From positions 62,001 to 126,000 of the forward strand of contig CANMOU010000001.1 in NCBI GenBank assembly GCA_947499555.1: a stretch of DNA of 64,000 bases, given 5' to 3'. The notes beneath the pieces were generated by a model, which saw only the letters and a list, made by a program, of their open reading frames with translations, was not told the origin of the DNA and did not search any database. Position 1 is the stretch's first letter, and the number at the start of each line of letters is the position of its first letter. Below are positions 1-9,017 of this stretch, in pieces. Position numbers and translations under genes: made by a program. This DNA comes from an uncultured Roseovarius sp. GTDB taxonomy: Bacteria; Pseudomonadota; Alphaproteobacteria; Rhodobacterales; Rhodobacteraceae.

Positions 1-986
1 TGACTATTAAGTTCACCGCCACTGTGGCGGCGACCGCGCTTTTGGCAGGCAGCCTGGCCGCCGGAGCGACCGAACTCCGACTATCGCATCAGTGGTCCAC
101 ATCCGATGTGCGCCATCAGGTCGCACAGATCGTGGCGGATGAGGTGGCCGCGGCGGATGTTGATCTTGAAATCAAGATTTTCCCGTCAAAATCACTCTTT
201 AAGCCGCGGGAGCAATATAAACCCCTCAGCCGCGGTCAGCTGGACATGACGGTATTTCCGCTCAGCTATGCTGGTGGTCAGCGTCCGGAGTTCAATCTGA
301 CTTTGATGCCCGGTTTGGTGAAAAACCACGACCATGCCGCGCGGCTGAATGAAAGCGAGTTCATGGGCAAGTTGGAAGGCTTGATGGCAGAGGACGACGT
401 GAAGGTTCTCGTGCATGGCTACCTTGCCGGTGGCTTTGTCGGCAAAGACAAATGCATCACCAGCCCCGATGATGTTCAGGGTCAGCAAACGCGCGCCGCG
501 GGAAAGGCATTTGAACAGATGCTCGCCGGGGCAGGGGCCTCGATCGCTTCGATGGCGTCCTCAGAGATATATAATGCCATGCAGACAGGTGTCTTGACGG
601 CGGCCAATACTTCTTCTTCATCCTTCGTCAGCTACCGCATCTACGAGCAGGTGGCCTGCTACACGCCCGCCAGCGACTTTGCGCTGTGGTTCATGTATCA
701 GCCGCTTCTGATGAACAAATCCACCTTTGATGGCCTGACGGAAGAGCAGCAGGCGGCGATTATGGCCGGTGCCGAGAAAGCAGAGGCGTTCTATCTTGAA
801 GAGGCCAAGAAGCAGGATGCGGAATCGGCAAAAATCTTCGCCGATAACGGTGTTGAAATCGCCAACATGACCTTGGAAGAGTTCGATGCCTGGCGCGCCC
901 TGGCGCAAGAGACATCTTACAAGGCATTTGTTGAAGACACACCAGGTGGTCAGGCTTTACTTGACCTGGCCCTTTCGGTCGAGTGA
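1..986 (+). CDS. dctP: TRAP transporter substrate-binding protein (DctP family), malonate-type; start codon cut by the window edge
   Basis: Periplasmic solute receptor that would hand its ligand to the DctQM permease encoded next. The frame is open from base 3 and the first two bases are TG, so the start codon very probably begins one base before the window, giving M-T-I-K-F-T followed by an alanine-rich signal peptide and a mature start near ATELRLSHQW. The length (about 327 aa) is normal for DctP proteins. The charged N-terminal lobe, the IYNAMQTGVLTA stretch and the FALWFMYQPLLMN stretch fit the family. Directly downstream are dctQ, dctM, malonyl-CoA decarboxylase and malonyl-CoA synthetase, so malonate is the likely ligand; that substrate is inferred from context, not from binding residues. 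Any regulator or promoter lies outside the window. Confidence 0.88.
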   Translation, partial: TIKFTATVAATALLAGSLAAGATELRLSHQWSTSDVRHQVAQIVADEVAAADVDLEIKIFPSKSLFKPREQYKPLSRGQLDMTVFPLSYAGGQRPEFNLTLMPGLVKNHDHAARLNESEFMGKLEGLMAEDDVKVLVHGYLAGGFVGKDKCITSPDDVQGQQTRAAGKAFEQMLAGAGASIASMASSEIYNAMQTGVLTAANTSSSSFVSYRIYEQVACYTPASDFALWFMYQPLLMNKSTFDGLTEEQQAAIMAGAEKAEAFYLEEAKKQDAESAKIFADNGVEIANMTLEEFDAWRALAQETSYKAFVEDTPGGQALLDLALSVE

Positions 987-999
987 TCAACACTTGAGC

Positions 1000-1020
1000 G
1001 GGGCCGCTCGATGCGGCCCC
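1000..1020 (+). promoter_or_regulatory. Intercistronic hairpin after dctP
   Basis: GGGGCCGC, a five-base loop and GCGGCCCC form a perfect 8-bp stem between dctP and dctQ, with no T-run after it. Such hairpins often protect the upstream message so that the binding protein is made in excess over the permease. Here that role is inferred from position. Confidence 0.5.
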
Positions 1021-1048
1021 AAACGACCATTGAAAGCAGGAGTGAGCC

Positions 1049-1597
1049 ATGGCTGGCCATAGCAACGCCGCGGTCGCACGCGCCGGTGAAAACCTCTTTT
1101 TGCGCGCCGTTGCAGGGCTCTCGACACTGGCAGGATGGTGCTCTGCCGGGATGATCGTCACCGCTGTGCTTATCACCTGCCAGATGATCTATGTGCGTTT
1201 TGTGCTCAACGGGTCGACAGTCTGGCAAACCGAGGCGGTGATCTACCTGGTCATAGCGGCAACGCTGATTGGCCTGCCTTATGTGCAGCGTCTGCGTGGT
1301 CATGTGAATGTTGATCTCATTCCCTTGGCTCTGCCGCCCAAGGCGCGTTTTGGCCTTGCGATGATCACCCTGAGCCTGTCGATCCTGATCGTGGCCGTGA
1401 TGCTGTATTACGGATATGACTACTGGCACTTTGCCTGGGAACGCGGATGGCGCTCTGACACGGTTTGGGGGGTCCGACTCTGGATCCCTTATCTTGCGAT
1501 ACCGGTGGGTTTTGGCCTTCTGCTCTTGCAGCTTGTGGCGGATATGGTCGCGGTGATTATCGGGGTCGATAAGCCCTTCGGATTGGAGGACGACTGA
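1049..1597 (+). CDS. dctQ: TRAP transporter small permease subunit (DctQ family)
   Basis: A 182-aa integral membrane protein with four hydrophobic segments, as usual for the small TRAP subunit that docks the binding protein and pairs with DctM. The WQTEAVIYLVIAATLIG region followed by RLRGHVNVDLIP is typical of DctQ. The start is ATG, preceded by GCAGGAGTGAGCC. Its TGA stop overlaps the dctM ATG by one base (TGATG), pointing to translational coupling. It probably works with the neighbouring dctP and dctM in malonate uptake. Confidence 0.88.
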   Translation: MAGHSNAAVARAGENLFLRAVAGLSTLAGWCSAGMIVTAVLITCQMIYVRFVLNGSTVWQTEAVIYLVIAATLIGLPYVQRLRGHVNVDLIPLALPPKARFGLAMITLSLSILIVAVMLYYGYDYWHFAWERGWRSDTVWGVRLWIPYLAIPVGFGLLLLQLVADMVAVIIGVDKPFGLEDD

Positions 1598-2913
1598 TGG
1601 ATCCTCTCGTCCTTGGCGCGCTGGTTGCCTTTTTCACAATTTTTGTGCTCTTCTCCGGCGTTTCGGTCGCGCTGGGCCTGCTCATTGTCTCTGCCGGGTT
1701 CCTGATCGTCTTTGACGGCATGCGCTCGTTAGAGCTGATGCCGGAAATCCTGTTTGGCAAGCTTGATAACTTCGCTCTGCTGTCGATTCCGATGTTTATT
1801 ATCATGGGCGCGTCCATTGCCTCGACCCGGGCAGGCGCAGACCTTTACGAGGCGCTGGAGCGCTGGCTCACACGCGTGCCGGGTGGGCTTGTGGTTTCGA
1901 ACCTGGGGGCATGTGCCCTCTTTTCGGCCATGTCCGGATCGTCGCCCGCAACCTGTGCGGCCATCGGCAAGATGGGCATTCCCGAAATGCGAAAGCGCGG
2001 CTATCCCGATGCTGTGGCGGCAGGTTCCATTGCCGCGGGCGGCACGCTGGGCATTCTCATTCCACCGTCGGTGACGATGATCGTCTACGGCATCGCGACT
2101 GAAACCTCCATCGGACGCCTTTTTCTTGCGGGCGTCTTCCCGGGCCTGCTTCTTGTCGGGCTCTTTATGGCATGGTCACTTTACTCAACATGGCGTTCCG
2201 GTGATGCGACCGTGTTAAGTTCCGGAAGCTATTCCTGGCGCGAAAAGTTGGAGATTCTGCCGCGTGTCTTGCCGTTTCTGGGCATCATTCTTGGCGTGCT
2301 TTACGCCATGTATGGTGGGGTCGCGACACCGTCAGAGACCGCAGCGGTTGGCGCTTTGATGTGCCTGCTCATTGCGATGATCATCTACAAGCTTTGGAAT
2401 CCGCGCGACCTTTGGGTGGTCCTGCGCGACAGCACCAAGGAATCGGTGATGATCCTTTTCATCATCGCTGCGGCAGGTGTTTTCAGCTACATGCTGTCCT
2501 CGCTTTTTATCACCCAGGCGATTGCCGAATGGATCGGCACGCTGGATGTCAATCGCTGGGTCCTGATGGCCGCGATCAATGTCTTTCTGCTGATTGCCGG
2601 TTTCTTCCTGCCACCGGTTGCCGTTATCCTGATGGCCGCCCCGATCCTTCTGCCGATCATCACTGCGGCCGGGTTCGATCCGATCTGGTTTGCCGTCGTT
2701 CTGACGATCAACATGGAGATTGGTCTGATCTCGCCACCAGTTGGTCTGAATCTCTATGTGATCAACGGTATTGCACCAGACATTTCCCTGAAAACAATCC
2801 TCAAGGGTTCCTTGCCTTTTGTCGCCTGCATGGTCATCGCGATCATTCTGCTTTGTCTTTTTCCGGGCATTGCGACATGGCTGCCTGACGCTGTCATGGG
2901 ACCAGCGCGATGA
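1597..2913 (+). CDS. dctM: TRAP transporter large permease subunit (DctM family)
   Basis: A 438-aa, very hydrophobic protein with the length and about 12 membrane segments of DctM, the ion-coupled transport subunit of TRAP systems. The MSGSSPATCAAIGKMGIPEM region, the GTLGILIPPS loop and the GLISPPVGLNLYVI segment are diagnostic. It begins in the stop of dctQ and overlaps the next gene by four bases (ATGA), so the operon is tightly coupled. The downstream malonyl-CoA genes suggest malonate as cargo, as in rhizobial matPQM loci, but substrate specificity cannot be read from the sequence. Confidence 0.92.
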   Translation: MDPLVLGALVAFFTIFVLFSGVSVALGLLIVSAGFLIVFDGMRSLELMPEILFGKLDNFALLSIPMFIIMGASIASTRAGADLYEALERWLTRVPGGLVVSNLGACALFSAMSGSSPATCAAIGKMGIPEMRKRGYPDAVAAGSIAAGGTLGILIPPSVTMIVYGIATETSIGRLFLAGVFPGLLLVGLFMAWSLYSTWRSGDATVLSSGSYSWREKLEILPRVLPFLGIILGVLYAMYGGVATPSETAAVGALMCLLIAMIIYKLWNPRDLWVVLRDSTKESVMILFIIAAAGVFSYMLSSLFITQAIAEWIGTLDVNRWVLMAAINVFLLIAGFFLPPVAVILMAAPILLPIITAAGFDPIWFAVVLTINMEIGLISPPVGLNLYVINGIAPDISLKTILKGSLPFVACMVIAIILLCLFPGIATWLPDAVMGPAR

Positions 2914-4172
2914 CCATGCTGGCCGATCTGCTCACGACGGTGTTTGAGCGCAGGTTGAAGTTCTCAGGCCCGTCCGGCCACGACGCGCGCAGCACTGAAG
3001 ACCTAGCGGGTGCTCTGATTGGTGCCAGCGGCGAAGGGGAAGGGCGCGCTTTGGGCCAGATGATACTGGCGCGATTTGCCGGGATGTCGGATGAGGAAAA
3101 GCAAAGCTTTTTTCGCCATGTGGCGGAAGAAATGAATATCGATCCCGAAACTGTGCGCGGGGCCCTTTCGGCCTATGAGGCAAATCCGGATCAGCAAAGC
3201 TACAAGTCGTTTCTCATGGCGTCTGAGCCACCGCGGCAAGAATTGATCCGCCGCCTCAACATGGTGCCGAATGCGACCGGGCAGCTTGTGAAGATGCGTG
3301 CAGATCTGCTGCGCCTATCAAAAGATGACCCGTCCCTGCAGGCGCTTGATATCGATTTTCGCCACCTCTTCGCATCATGGTTCAATCGCGGGTTCTTGGT
3401 GTTGCGTCCGATCAACTGGCAAAGCCCGGCACATATCCTTGAAAAGATCATTGCCTATGAGGCAGTGCATGCCATCGACAGCTGGGATGATCTTCGCCGA
3501 CGCCTGGAGCCGCCCGATCGAAGATGTTTTGCATTTTTCCACCCGGCGATGCCCGATGAGCCGCTGATCTTCGTCGAGGTGGCTCTTACCCTCGGTATTC
3601 CGGGGTCTGTTCAGAACCTGCTCTCCGAAGAGCGGGCCGGTATTCTGGCCGATAACGCTGATACAGCGGTCTTCTATTCGATCTCAAACTGCCAGGCGGG
3701 CCTTGCGGGCATCTCCTTTGGCAATTCACTGATCAAGCAGGTGGCAGCGGATCTGTCTTTGGAATTGCCGGGGCTGAAAACCTTCGTCACGCTGTCGCCG
3801 ATCCCCGGCTTCGCAAAATGGCTAGAGGCAGCGCTGCCGGGCAGTGCTGCGGACGACCACGATCTCATGCGCGCGATGGCCGCTTTTTATCTCGTCTCTG
3901 CCAAGCAAGAAGACGACACGCCGCTTGATCCCGTGGCCCGGTTTCATCTGGGCAATGGCTCGCAGGTGCACAAGCTTCACGCTCAGGCGGATGTGTCTGA
4001 GAAAGGTCTGCGTCAGTCGCATGGCGTCATGGTTAACTATCTCTATGATTTGGGAAAAGTGGCGCAGAACCACGAACAGTTTGCAGCAAAGAACAAGATC
4101 GCCATGTCCTCTGATGTCCGGTCGCTGAGTCAGGCAGCGGCGAAAACCTTCAAGCAGGAGGCCAGCCAATGA
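2910..4172 (+). CDS. matA: Malonyl-CoA decarboxylase
   Basis: Converts malonyl-CoA to acetyl-CoA and CO2 in the cytoplasm. The 420-aa protein has the N-terminal helical domain and a C-terminal acetyltransferase-like catalytic domain of the MCD family. The FYSISNCQAGLAGISFGN block, the KTFVTLSPIPGFAKWL block and the SHGVMVNYLYDLG block carry the conserved serine and histidine implicated in catalysis. Its ATG overlaps the dctM stop (ATGA), and its own stop overlaps the start of the malonyl-CoA synthetase gene in the same way. The order transporter, decarboxylase, synthetase is a complete malonate-to-acetyl-CoA route. Confidence 0.95.
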   Translation: MTMLADLLTTVFERRLKFSGPSGHDARSTEDLAGALIGASGEGEGRALGQMILARFAGMSDEEKQSFFRHVAEEMNIDPETVRGALSAYEANPDQQSYKSFLMASEPPRQELIRRLNMVPNATGQLVKMRADLLRLSKDDPSLQALDIDFRHLFASWFNRGFLVLRPINWQSPAHILEKIIAYEAVHAIDSWDDLRRRLEPPDRRCFAFFHPAMPDEPLIFVEVALTLGIPGSVQNLLSEERAGILADNADTAVFYSISNCQAGLAGISFGNSLIKQVAADLSLELPGLKTFVTLSPIPGFAKWLEAALPGSAADDHDLMRAMAAFYLVSAKQEDDTPLDPVARFHLGNGSQVHKLHAQADVSEKGLRQSHGVMVNYLYDLGKVAQNHEQFAAKNKIAMSSDVRSLSQAAAKTFKQEASQ

Positions 4173-5686
4173 CCAACCCGCTTTATGAAGACCTCTTTGG
4201 CAAACACGCAGGCCGCGAAACGCCGTTTCTATACCTGGTCGATGGCAAAACCTGGACGCATGCGGCCTTTCTCGCCGAAGCGGCACGCTATGCGCATGTT
4301 CTCATTCAGGCAGGTCTCGCACCGGGGGATCGCGTCGCGGTGCAAATTGAAAAATCTCCCAACGCGCTTGCGCTTTATGCCGCCTGCGTTCAGGCAGGAT
4401 TGGTCTTCTTGCCGCTCAACACGGCCTATACTGTCGAGGAACTGAGCTATTTTCTGGACAATAGCGGTGCCCGGACCGTTATCTGTGATCCCACTCAGGA
4501 AACCGCGCTGGCACCAGTCACCGCCGCAAAGGATATCTGCGTATTCACGCTTGATGCGACGGGTGAAGGAAATCTTGCCAAAGAGGCCCGTACGAAACCA
4601 GACACCTATGAGACGGTGCCGAGGACCAGCGATGATCTGGCGGCCTTTCTATACACCTCGGGCACGACCGGACGCTCGAAAGGCGCCATGTTGACCCAAT
4701 CCAATCTGCTGTCGAACGCCAAAACACTGGTGGACTACTGGCGTTTCACCGACAAAGATGTGCTTCTGCATGCGCTGCCCATTTTTCACACGCACGGTTT
4801 GTTTGTCGGCACCAACATCACGCTTCTCGCCGGCGGCGCGATGGCGTTTTTGCCGAAATTCCAACTTGATGACGTTATTGCCATGATGCCGCGAGCAACA
4901 TCGATGATGGGGGTGCCAACCTTCTACACACGCCTGCTTGATGATGAACGCTTTACCAAGGAACTGGCCGCGCATATGCGCCTTTTTATCTCGGGCAGCG
5001 CGCCACTTCTGCCGGAAACCCATGCTAAGTTTGAGGCGCGCACAGGCCACCGCATTCTTGAGCGCTATGGCATGACGGAAACCAACATGAACACATCGAA
5101 CCCCTATGACGGAGAGCGTCGTGCAGGCACGGTGGGCTTCCCGTTGCCGGGCGTTGAGGTGAAGGTCACCGATCCCGACACAGGGGAAAGCTTGCCCGAA
5201 GATACCGTCGGGCAGATCGAAGTGCGGGGTCCTAATGTTTTTCAGGGCTACTGGCAGATGCCCGAAAAGACCGGTGCCGAATTGCGCGCAGACGGCTTCT
5301 TTATCACCGGGGACTTGGGAAAGTTTGACAAGAAAGGCTACCTGCATATCGTGGGCCGAAACAAAGATCTGATCATCTCTGGTGGCTACAACATTTATCC
5401 TAAGGAAATTGAGCTTTTGCTGGATGCCCAGGCCGGCGTTCTTGAAAGCGCAGTAATCGGGGTGCCACATGCTGATTTTGGAGAAACCGTCGTTGGCGTG
5501 ATCGTGCCGGAGCCTAAGGCAAAACCGGATTTGGAGGCGATCTCTGAGGCTGCGAAAACGTCGCTTGCGCGTTTCAAGCACCCTCGCGAATTGGTCCTGG
5601 TTGATGCCTTGCCGCGAAATGCGATGGGCAAAGTACAAAAGAACATCTTGCGCGAGCAATTCAAGGATCTCTTCGTACCAGCTTAA
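4169..5686 (+). CDS. matB: Malonyl-CoA synthetase (ANL superfamily)
   Basis: Activates malonate with ATP and CoA. The 505-aa protein shows all the ANL core motifs in order: the P-loop YTSGTTGRSKG near residue 161, YGMTET, the hinge region TGDLGKFDKKGYLHIVGRNK, GGYNIYPKEIE, and the C-terminal lysine in RNAMGKVQKN. The close match to MatB enzymes and the neighbouring malonyl-CoA decarboxylase favour malonate over other small acids. It is the last gene of the operon and overlaps matA by four bases. No clear terminator follows in the 137 bases before the next gene. Confidence 0.94.
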   Translation: MTNPLYEDLFGKHAGRETPFLYLVDGKTWTHAAFLAEAARYAHVLIQAGLAPGDRVAVQIEKSPNALALYAACVQAGLVFLPLNTAYTVEELSYFLDNSGARTVICDPTQETALAPVTAAKDICVFTLDATGEGNLAKEARTKPDTYETVPRTSDDLAAFLYTSGTTGRSKGAMLTQSNLLSNAKTLVDYWRFTDKDVLLHALPIFHTHGLFVGTNITLLAGGAMAFLPKFQLDDVIAMMPRATSMMGVPTFYTRLLDDERFTKELAAHMRLFISGSAPLLPETHAKFEARTGHRILERYGMTETNMNTSNPYDGERRAGTVGFPLPGVEVKVTDPDTGESLPEDTVGQIEVRGPNVFQGYWQMPEKTGAELRADGFFITGDLGKFDKKGYLHIVGRNKDLIISGGYNIYPKEIELLLDAQAGVLESAVIGVPHADFGETVVGVIVPEPKAKPDLEAISEAAKTSLARFKHPRELVLVDALPRNAMGKVQKNILREQFKDLFVPA

Positions 5687-5823
5687 ATGGCCGGATACGT
5701 AATTTTGCTTGAAAAATAAGCGCTTTGGACAAGATTTAGTCAGATACGGCTGCGTTTGGTTGGCAGGTTTTGCACTTGCTGCCGCGCAACGTTATGACTG
5801 TAGGGCATAAACTTGGGTGGATC

Positions 5824-7248
5824 ATGAGTGAGGCGAAGACTTTCGATGAAATGTGGGGCCGTGAGCAAGAGTTGCGCGGACCTTACTCGCAGTTCAACGA
5901 ATGGTTTTGCGCAGAGGATCCTGCAAGGCTGCGTGCCAAGCAACGCGAAGCGGATCAGCTCTTTCGCCTGACTGGCATTACGTTCAACGTGTATGGTCGA
6001 CGTGAAGCCGAAGAGCGCCTGATCCCCTTCGATATCATCCCGAGGATCATCTCGGGATCAGAGTGGTATCGCCTTTCGCGCGGGATCGAACAACGGGTCC
6101 GGGCGATCAACGCTTTCATTCACGACATTTACCACAAGCAAGAGATCATCAAGGCCGGTCGCATTCCGGTTGAGATGATCAGCAGGAACGAGGCGTTCCT
6201 GCCGCAGATGATTGGGGTTGCGCCGCCCGGTGGGATCTACACGCATATTGTCGGGATCGATCTTGTGCGTACGGGGCCGGGCGATTTCTTTGTTCTCGAA
6301 GACAATGCGCGTACGCCGTCAGGTGTTAGCTACATGCTTGAGAACCGGGAAACCATGCTGCAGATGTTTCCAGAGCTTTTTTCGCAAAATCGCGTGCAGC
6401 CGGTTCAGAACTATCCGCTGAACCTGCGCCGGTCCCTGGCGGCATCGGCGCCGAGCGCCACCAACGGCACACCGGTTGTCGCGGTTCTGACCCCCGGGAT
6501 CTACAATTCGGCCTACTTTGAACATGCGTTTTTGGCCGATCAGATGGGTGTCGAACTTGTGGAAGGGCATGATCTCAAGGTTGTGAATGGACGTGTCGCG
6601 ATGCGGACGACCAAGGGCTACACGCCCATCGATGTGCTTTATCGGCGCGTCGATGATGACTTCCTGGACCCGCTCAATTTCAATCCCGACAGCCAGCTAG
6701 GTGTGCCCGGCATTATGGATGTCTACCGTGCAGGCGGCATCACAATTGCAAATGCACCGGGTACCGGGATCGCAGATGACAAGGCAATATATTCATATAT
6801 GCCTGAGATCGTGGAGTTTTACACAGGTGAGCGGCCGCTCCTCAAGAATGTTCCTACCTACAGATGTTCTGAAGCGGATGATCTGGCCTATGTCCTCGAC
6901 AACCTGTCGGACCTTGTGGTCAAGGAGGTTCATGGTTCTGGCGGCTACGGGATGCTCATCGGGCCTGCGGCATCCAAAAAAGAGCTGGAGCGCTTTCGCG
7001 CAAAGCTCAAGGCGCGCCCCGGCAACTACATCGCGCAGCCAACGCTCAGCCTGTCCACCGTTCCGATCTTTTCCCGTACGGGTATGGCACCACGCCACGT
7101 GGATTTGCGCCCATTCGTCCTGGTAAGCCCGGAAGGTGTCAACGTCACGCCGGGCGGTTTGACACGCGTTGCTCTCAAGAAAGGGTCTCTTGTGGTCAAC
7201 TCGTCGCAAGGCGGCGGCACCAAAGATACCTGGGTATTGGAGGACTAG
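5824..7248 (+). CDS. Circularly permuted type 2 ATP-grasp protein (DUF404/DUF407)
   Basis: A 474-aa protein of the circularly permuted ATP-grasp family, presumed to form amide or peptide bonds. Recognisable blocks include DMYHDIY-like FIHDIYHKQEI, RIDLVRTG-like GIDLVRTGPGDFFVLEDNARTPSG, FEHAFLADQMGVELVEG, VYRRVDDDFLDPL, NAPGTGIADDKAIY and KEVHGSGGYGML. I chose the ATG at 5824 (MSEAKTFDEM), which has GGGTGG just upstream; the frame is open 54 bases further. It is the first gene of a four-gene unit with alpha-E, transglutaminase-like and Anbu proteins. This set recurs in many bacteria and probably makes or processes a small peptide-like product; its substrate is unknown. Confidence 0.88.
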   Translation: MSEAKTFDEMWGREQELRGPYSQFNEWFCAEDPARLRAKQREADQLFRLTGITFNVYGRREAEERLIPFDIIPRIISGSEWYRLSRGIEQRVRAINAFIHDIYHKQEIIKAGRIPVEMISRNEAFLPQMIGVAPPGGIYTHIVGIDLVRTGPGDFFVLEDNARTPSGVSYMLENRETMLQMFPELFSQNRVQPVQNYPLNLRRSLAASAPSATNGTPVVAVLTPGIYNSAYFEHAFLADQMGVELVEGHDLKVVNGRVAMRTTKGYTPIDVLYRRVDDDFLDPLNFNPDSQLGVPGIMDVYRAGGITIANAPGTGIADDKAIYSYMPEIVEFYTGERPLLKNVPTYRCSEADDLAYVLDNLSDLVVKEVHGSGGYGMLIGPAASKKELERFRAKLKARPGNYIAQPTLSLSTVPIFSRTGMAPRHVDLRPFVLVSPEGVNVTPGGLTRVALKKGSLVVNSSQGGGTKDTWVLED

Positions 7249-7254
7249 GCGCTG

Positions 7255-8196
7255 ATGCTCGGCAAAACCGCAAATGGTCTCTTCTGGAAGTTCCGATATC
7301 TGGAACGCGCTGAGAACACGGCTCGACTCATCGAGACAGGACAACGTATTGCCCTCACGCGGCTTGAGAGCGAGGATTCCGAGTGGATCTCTGTCCTGCA
7401 ATCTGCAGGCGTGCATGCGGCCTATACCGCCCAGAATGACGAAGTCACGAAGGACGGCGCCATTGATTGGATGTTACGGTCGCGCGCAAACCCGTCTTCC
7501 GTTCTCAGTTGCATCGAGACAGCGAGGCAAAATGCGAGACTTGTGCGCACCGCGCTGACAGGCGAAGTGTGGGAGGCCACCAATGCCGCCTATATGGAAG
7601 CGCGTACGCTTCTTTCCAGGCGTGTCACCGAGCGCGATTTGCCGAAGGTTCTCAGGTCATTGCGGCAGCACACGGCGCTTGTGCGAGGCATGACACATGG
7701 CACGATGCTGCGGAATGAAATCTATGATTTTGCGCGTTTGGGGACATTCTTGGAGCGCGCAGACAACACGGCCCGCATTCTGGATGTCAAGTACTACGTC
7801 TTGTTGCCATCTGCCGGTGCCATCGGAACGTCAATCGATAACGTGCAGTGGGAGACGATCTTGCGCGCCTTGTCGGCCCGAAGCGGTTTCCGGCTTGAAT
7901 TCGGGGCTGGTGCCGGCCCGCGGGAAATCACCCATTTTCTCATTCTCGACAAACGCATGCCACGCAGCCTTGCCTTTTGCGCCAGCAAACTTGCCGATAA
8001 CCTGAGATACCTGCATGGCGGTCAGCGCAAACAGATGCCGTCTCTGAAGCAGGTTTGCGCCTTGGAAAGCAAATACCTCAAACACGATGTCGATGCGATT
8101 TTTGAATATGGCTTGCACGAATTCGTTCAGGAGATTCTGAACGAGTTGGCACAGATTGCGCGCCAAATCGAAATCGACTTCCGCTTTTATGAGTGA
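7255..8196 (+). CDS. Alpha-E domain-containing protein (DUF403)
   Basis: A 313-aa all-helical protein of the alpha-E family, recognised from FWKFRYLERAENTARLIE at the N-terminus and the internally similar FARLGTFLERADNTARILDVKYY repeat. Its biochemical function is not established. It is nearly always encoded next to circularly permuted ATP-grasp ligases, as here with a 6-base gap. Its stop overlaps the start of the transglutaminase-like gene (GTGA), which supports co-translation and a shared complex or pathway. Confidence 0.88.
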   Translation: MLGKTANGLFWKFRYLERAENTARLIETGQRIALTRLESEDSEWISVLQSAGVHAAYTAQNDEVTKDGAIDWMLRSRANPSSVLSCIETARQNARLVRTALTGEVWEATNAAYMEARTLLSRRVTERDLPKVLRSLRQHTALVRGMTHGTMLRNEIYDFARLGTFLERADNTARILDVKYYVLLPSAGAIGTSIDNVQWETILRALSARSGFRLEFGAGAGPREITHFLILDKRMPRSLAFCASKLADNLRYLHGGQRKQMPSLKQVCALESKYLKHDVDAIFEYGLHEFVQEILNELAQIARQIEIDFRFYE

Positions 8197-8999
8197 AAAA
8201 CATGCAGCTCAAAATTGAACACGCGACCCATTACAAGTTTGAAGAGCCTGTCATTTCCGGCCTTCAGCAATTGCGCAAGACGCCCAAGTCGACACCCCAA
8301 CAGACGGTCGGCGCATGGCGAACCAACATCGAGAACGGCCAAAAGGAACTCAGCTTCGAGGACCATCATAACAACGTCGTTGAGCTGATCAGTTTTGATC
8401 GGGATGCAACGGAACTGGTGATCACCAGCAAAGGCGAGATCACCATCAAGGATACAAGCGGCATTGTCGGCGCGCATCGCGGGCCCGCGCCTCTTTGGCT
8501 TTACACGCATCAGACGGGCCTTACACAGGCCAAACCGCCGATACGCGCGTTTCTCAAGGGCAGGGATATCACAGCCGATCTTGATGGCATGCATCGTTTG
8601 GGCTCGGCGATCCGTGCCGAGGTTTCCTATGAGATTGGTGCGTCCGATCCAGATTGGAGCGCCGCGGATGTCCTGGAAGCAGGGAAAGGTGTGTGTCAGG
8701 ACCACACGCATGTGTTCTTGTCCTGTGTGCGCGAGATCGGGCTGCCAGCGCGATATGTCTCTGGCTACCTGATGCTCAATGAAACGTCTGTGCAGGATGC
8801 CATGCATGCCTGGGCAGAGGTTCATATTGATGATCTGGGATGGGTTGGTTTTGATATCTCGAACGGGATTTCCCCAGATACGCGATACGTAAGGGTGGCA
8901 ACCGGACTGGACTATGCCGATGCCTCTCCTGTAACTGGTTTACGTGTCGGTGGCGCAGGCGAAGTACTTGATGTGCGTATCGACGTTGCGCAGCAATAG
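8193..8999 (+). CDS. Transglutaminase-like (cysteine protease fold) protein
   Basis: A 268-aa protein with the N-terminal beta domain of bacterial transglutaminase-like proteins (LKIEHATHYKFEEPV) and a C-terminal papain-like core. The catalytic triad is visible as Cys in GKGVCQDHTHVFLSC, His in MHAWAEVHI and Asp in GWVGFDISNG. The start is GTG at 8193, overlapping the previous stop; an in-frame ATG at 8202 is equally plausible. It sits between alpha-E and Anbu genes and is probably a peptidase or amide-transfer enzyme acting on the product of the ATP-grasp protein. That role is inferred. Confidence 0.88.
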   Translation: MKNMQLKIEHATHYKFEEPVISGLQQLRKTPKSTPQQTVGAWRTNIENGQKELSFEDHHNNVVELISFDRDATELVITSKGEITIKDTSGIVGAHRGPAPLWLYTHQTGLTQAKPPIRAFLKGRDITADLDGMHRLGSAIRAEVSYEIGASDPDWSAADVLEAGKGVCQDHTHVFLSCVREIGLPARYVSGYLMLNETSVQDAMHAWAEVHIDDLGWVGFDISNGISPDTRYVRVATGLDYADASPVTGLRVGGAGEVLDVRIDVAQQ

Positions 9000-9017
9000 G
9001 GCAAAGAAGGCGACCGC

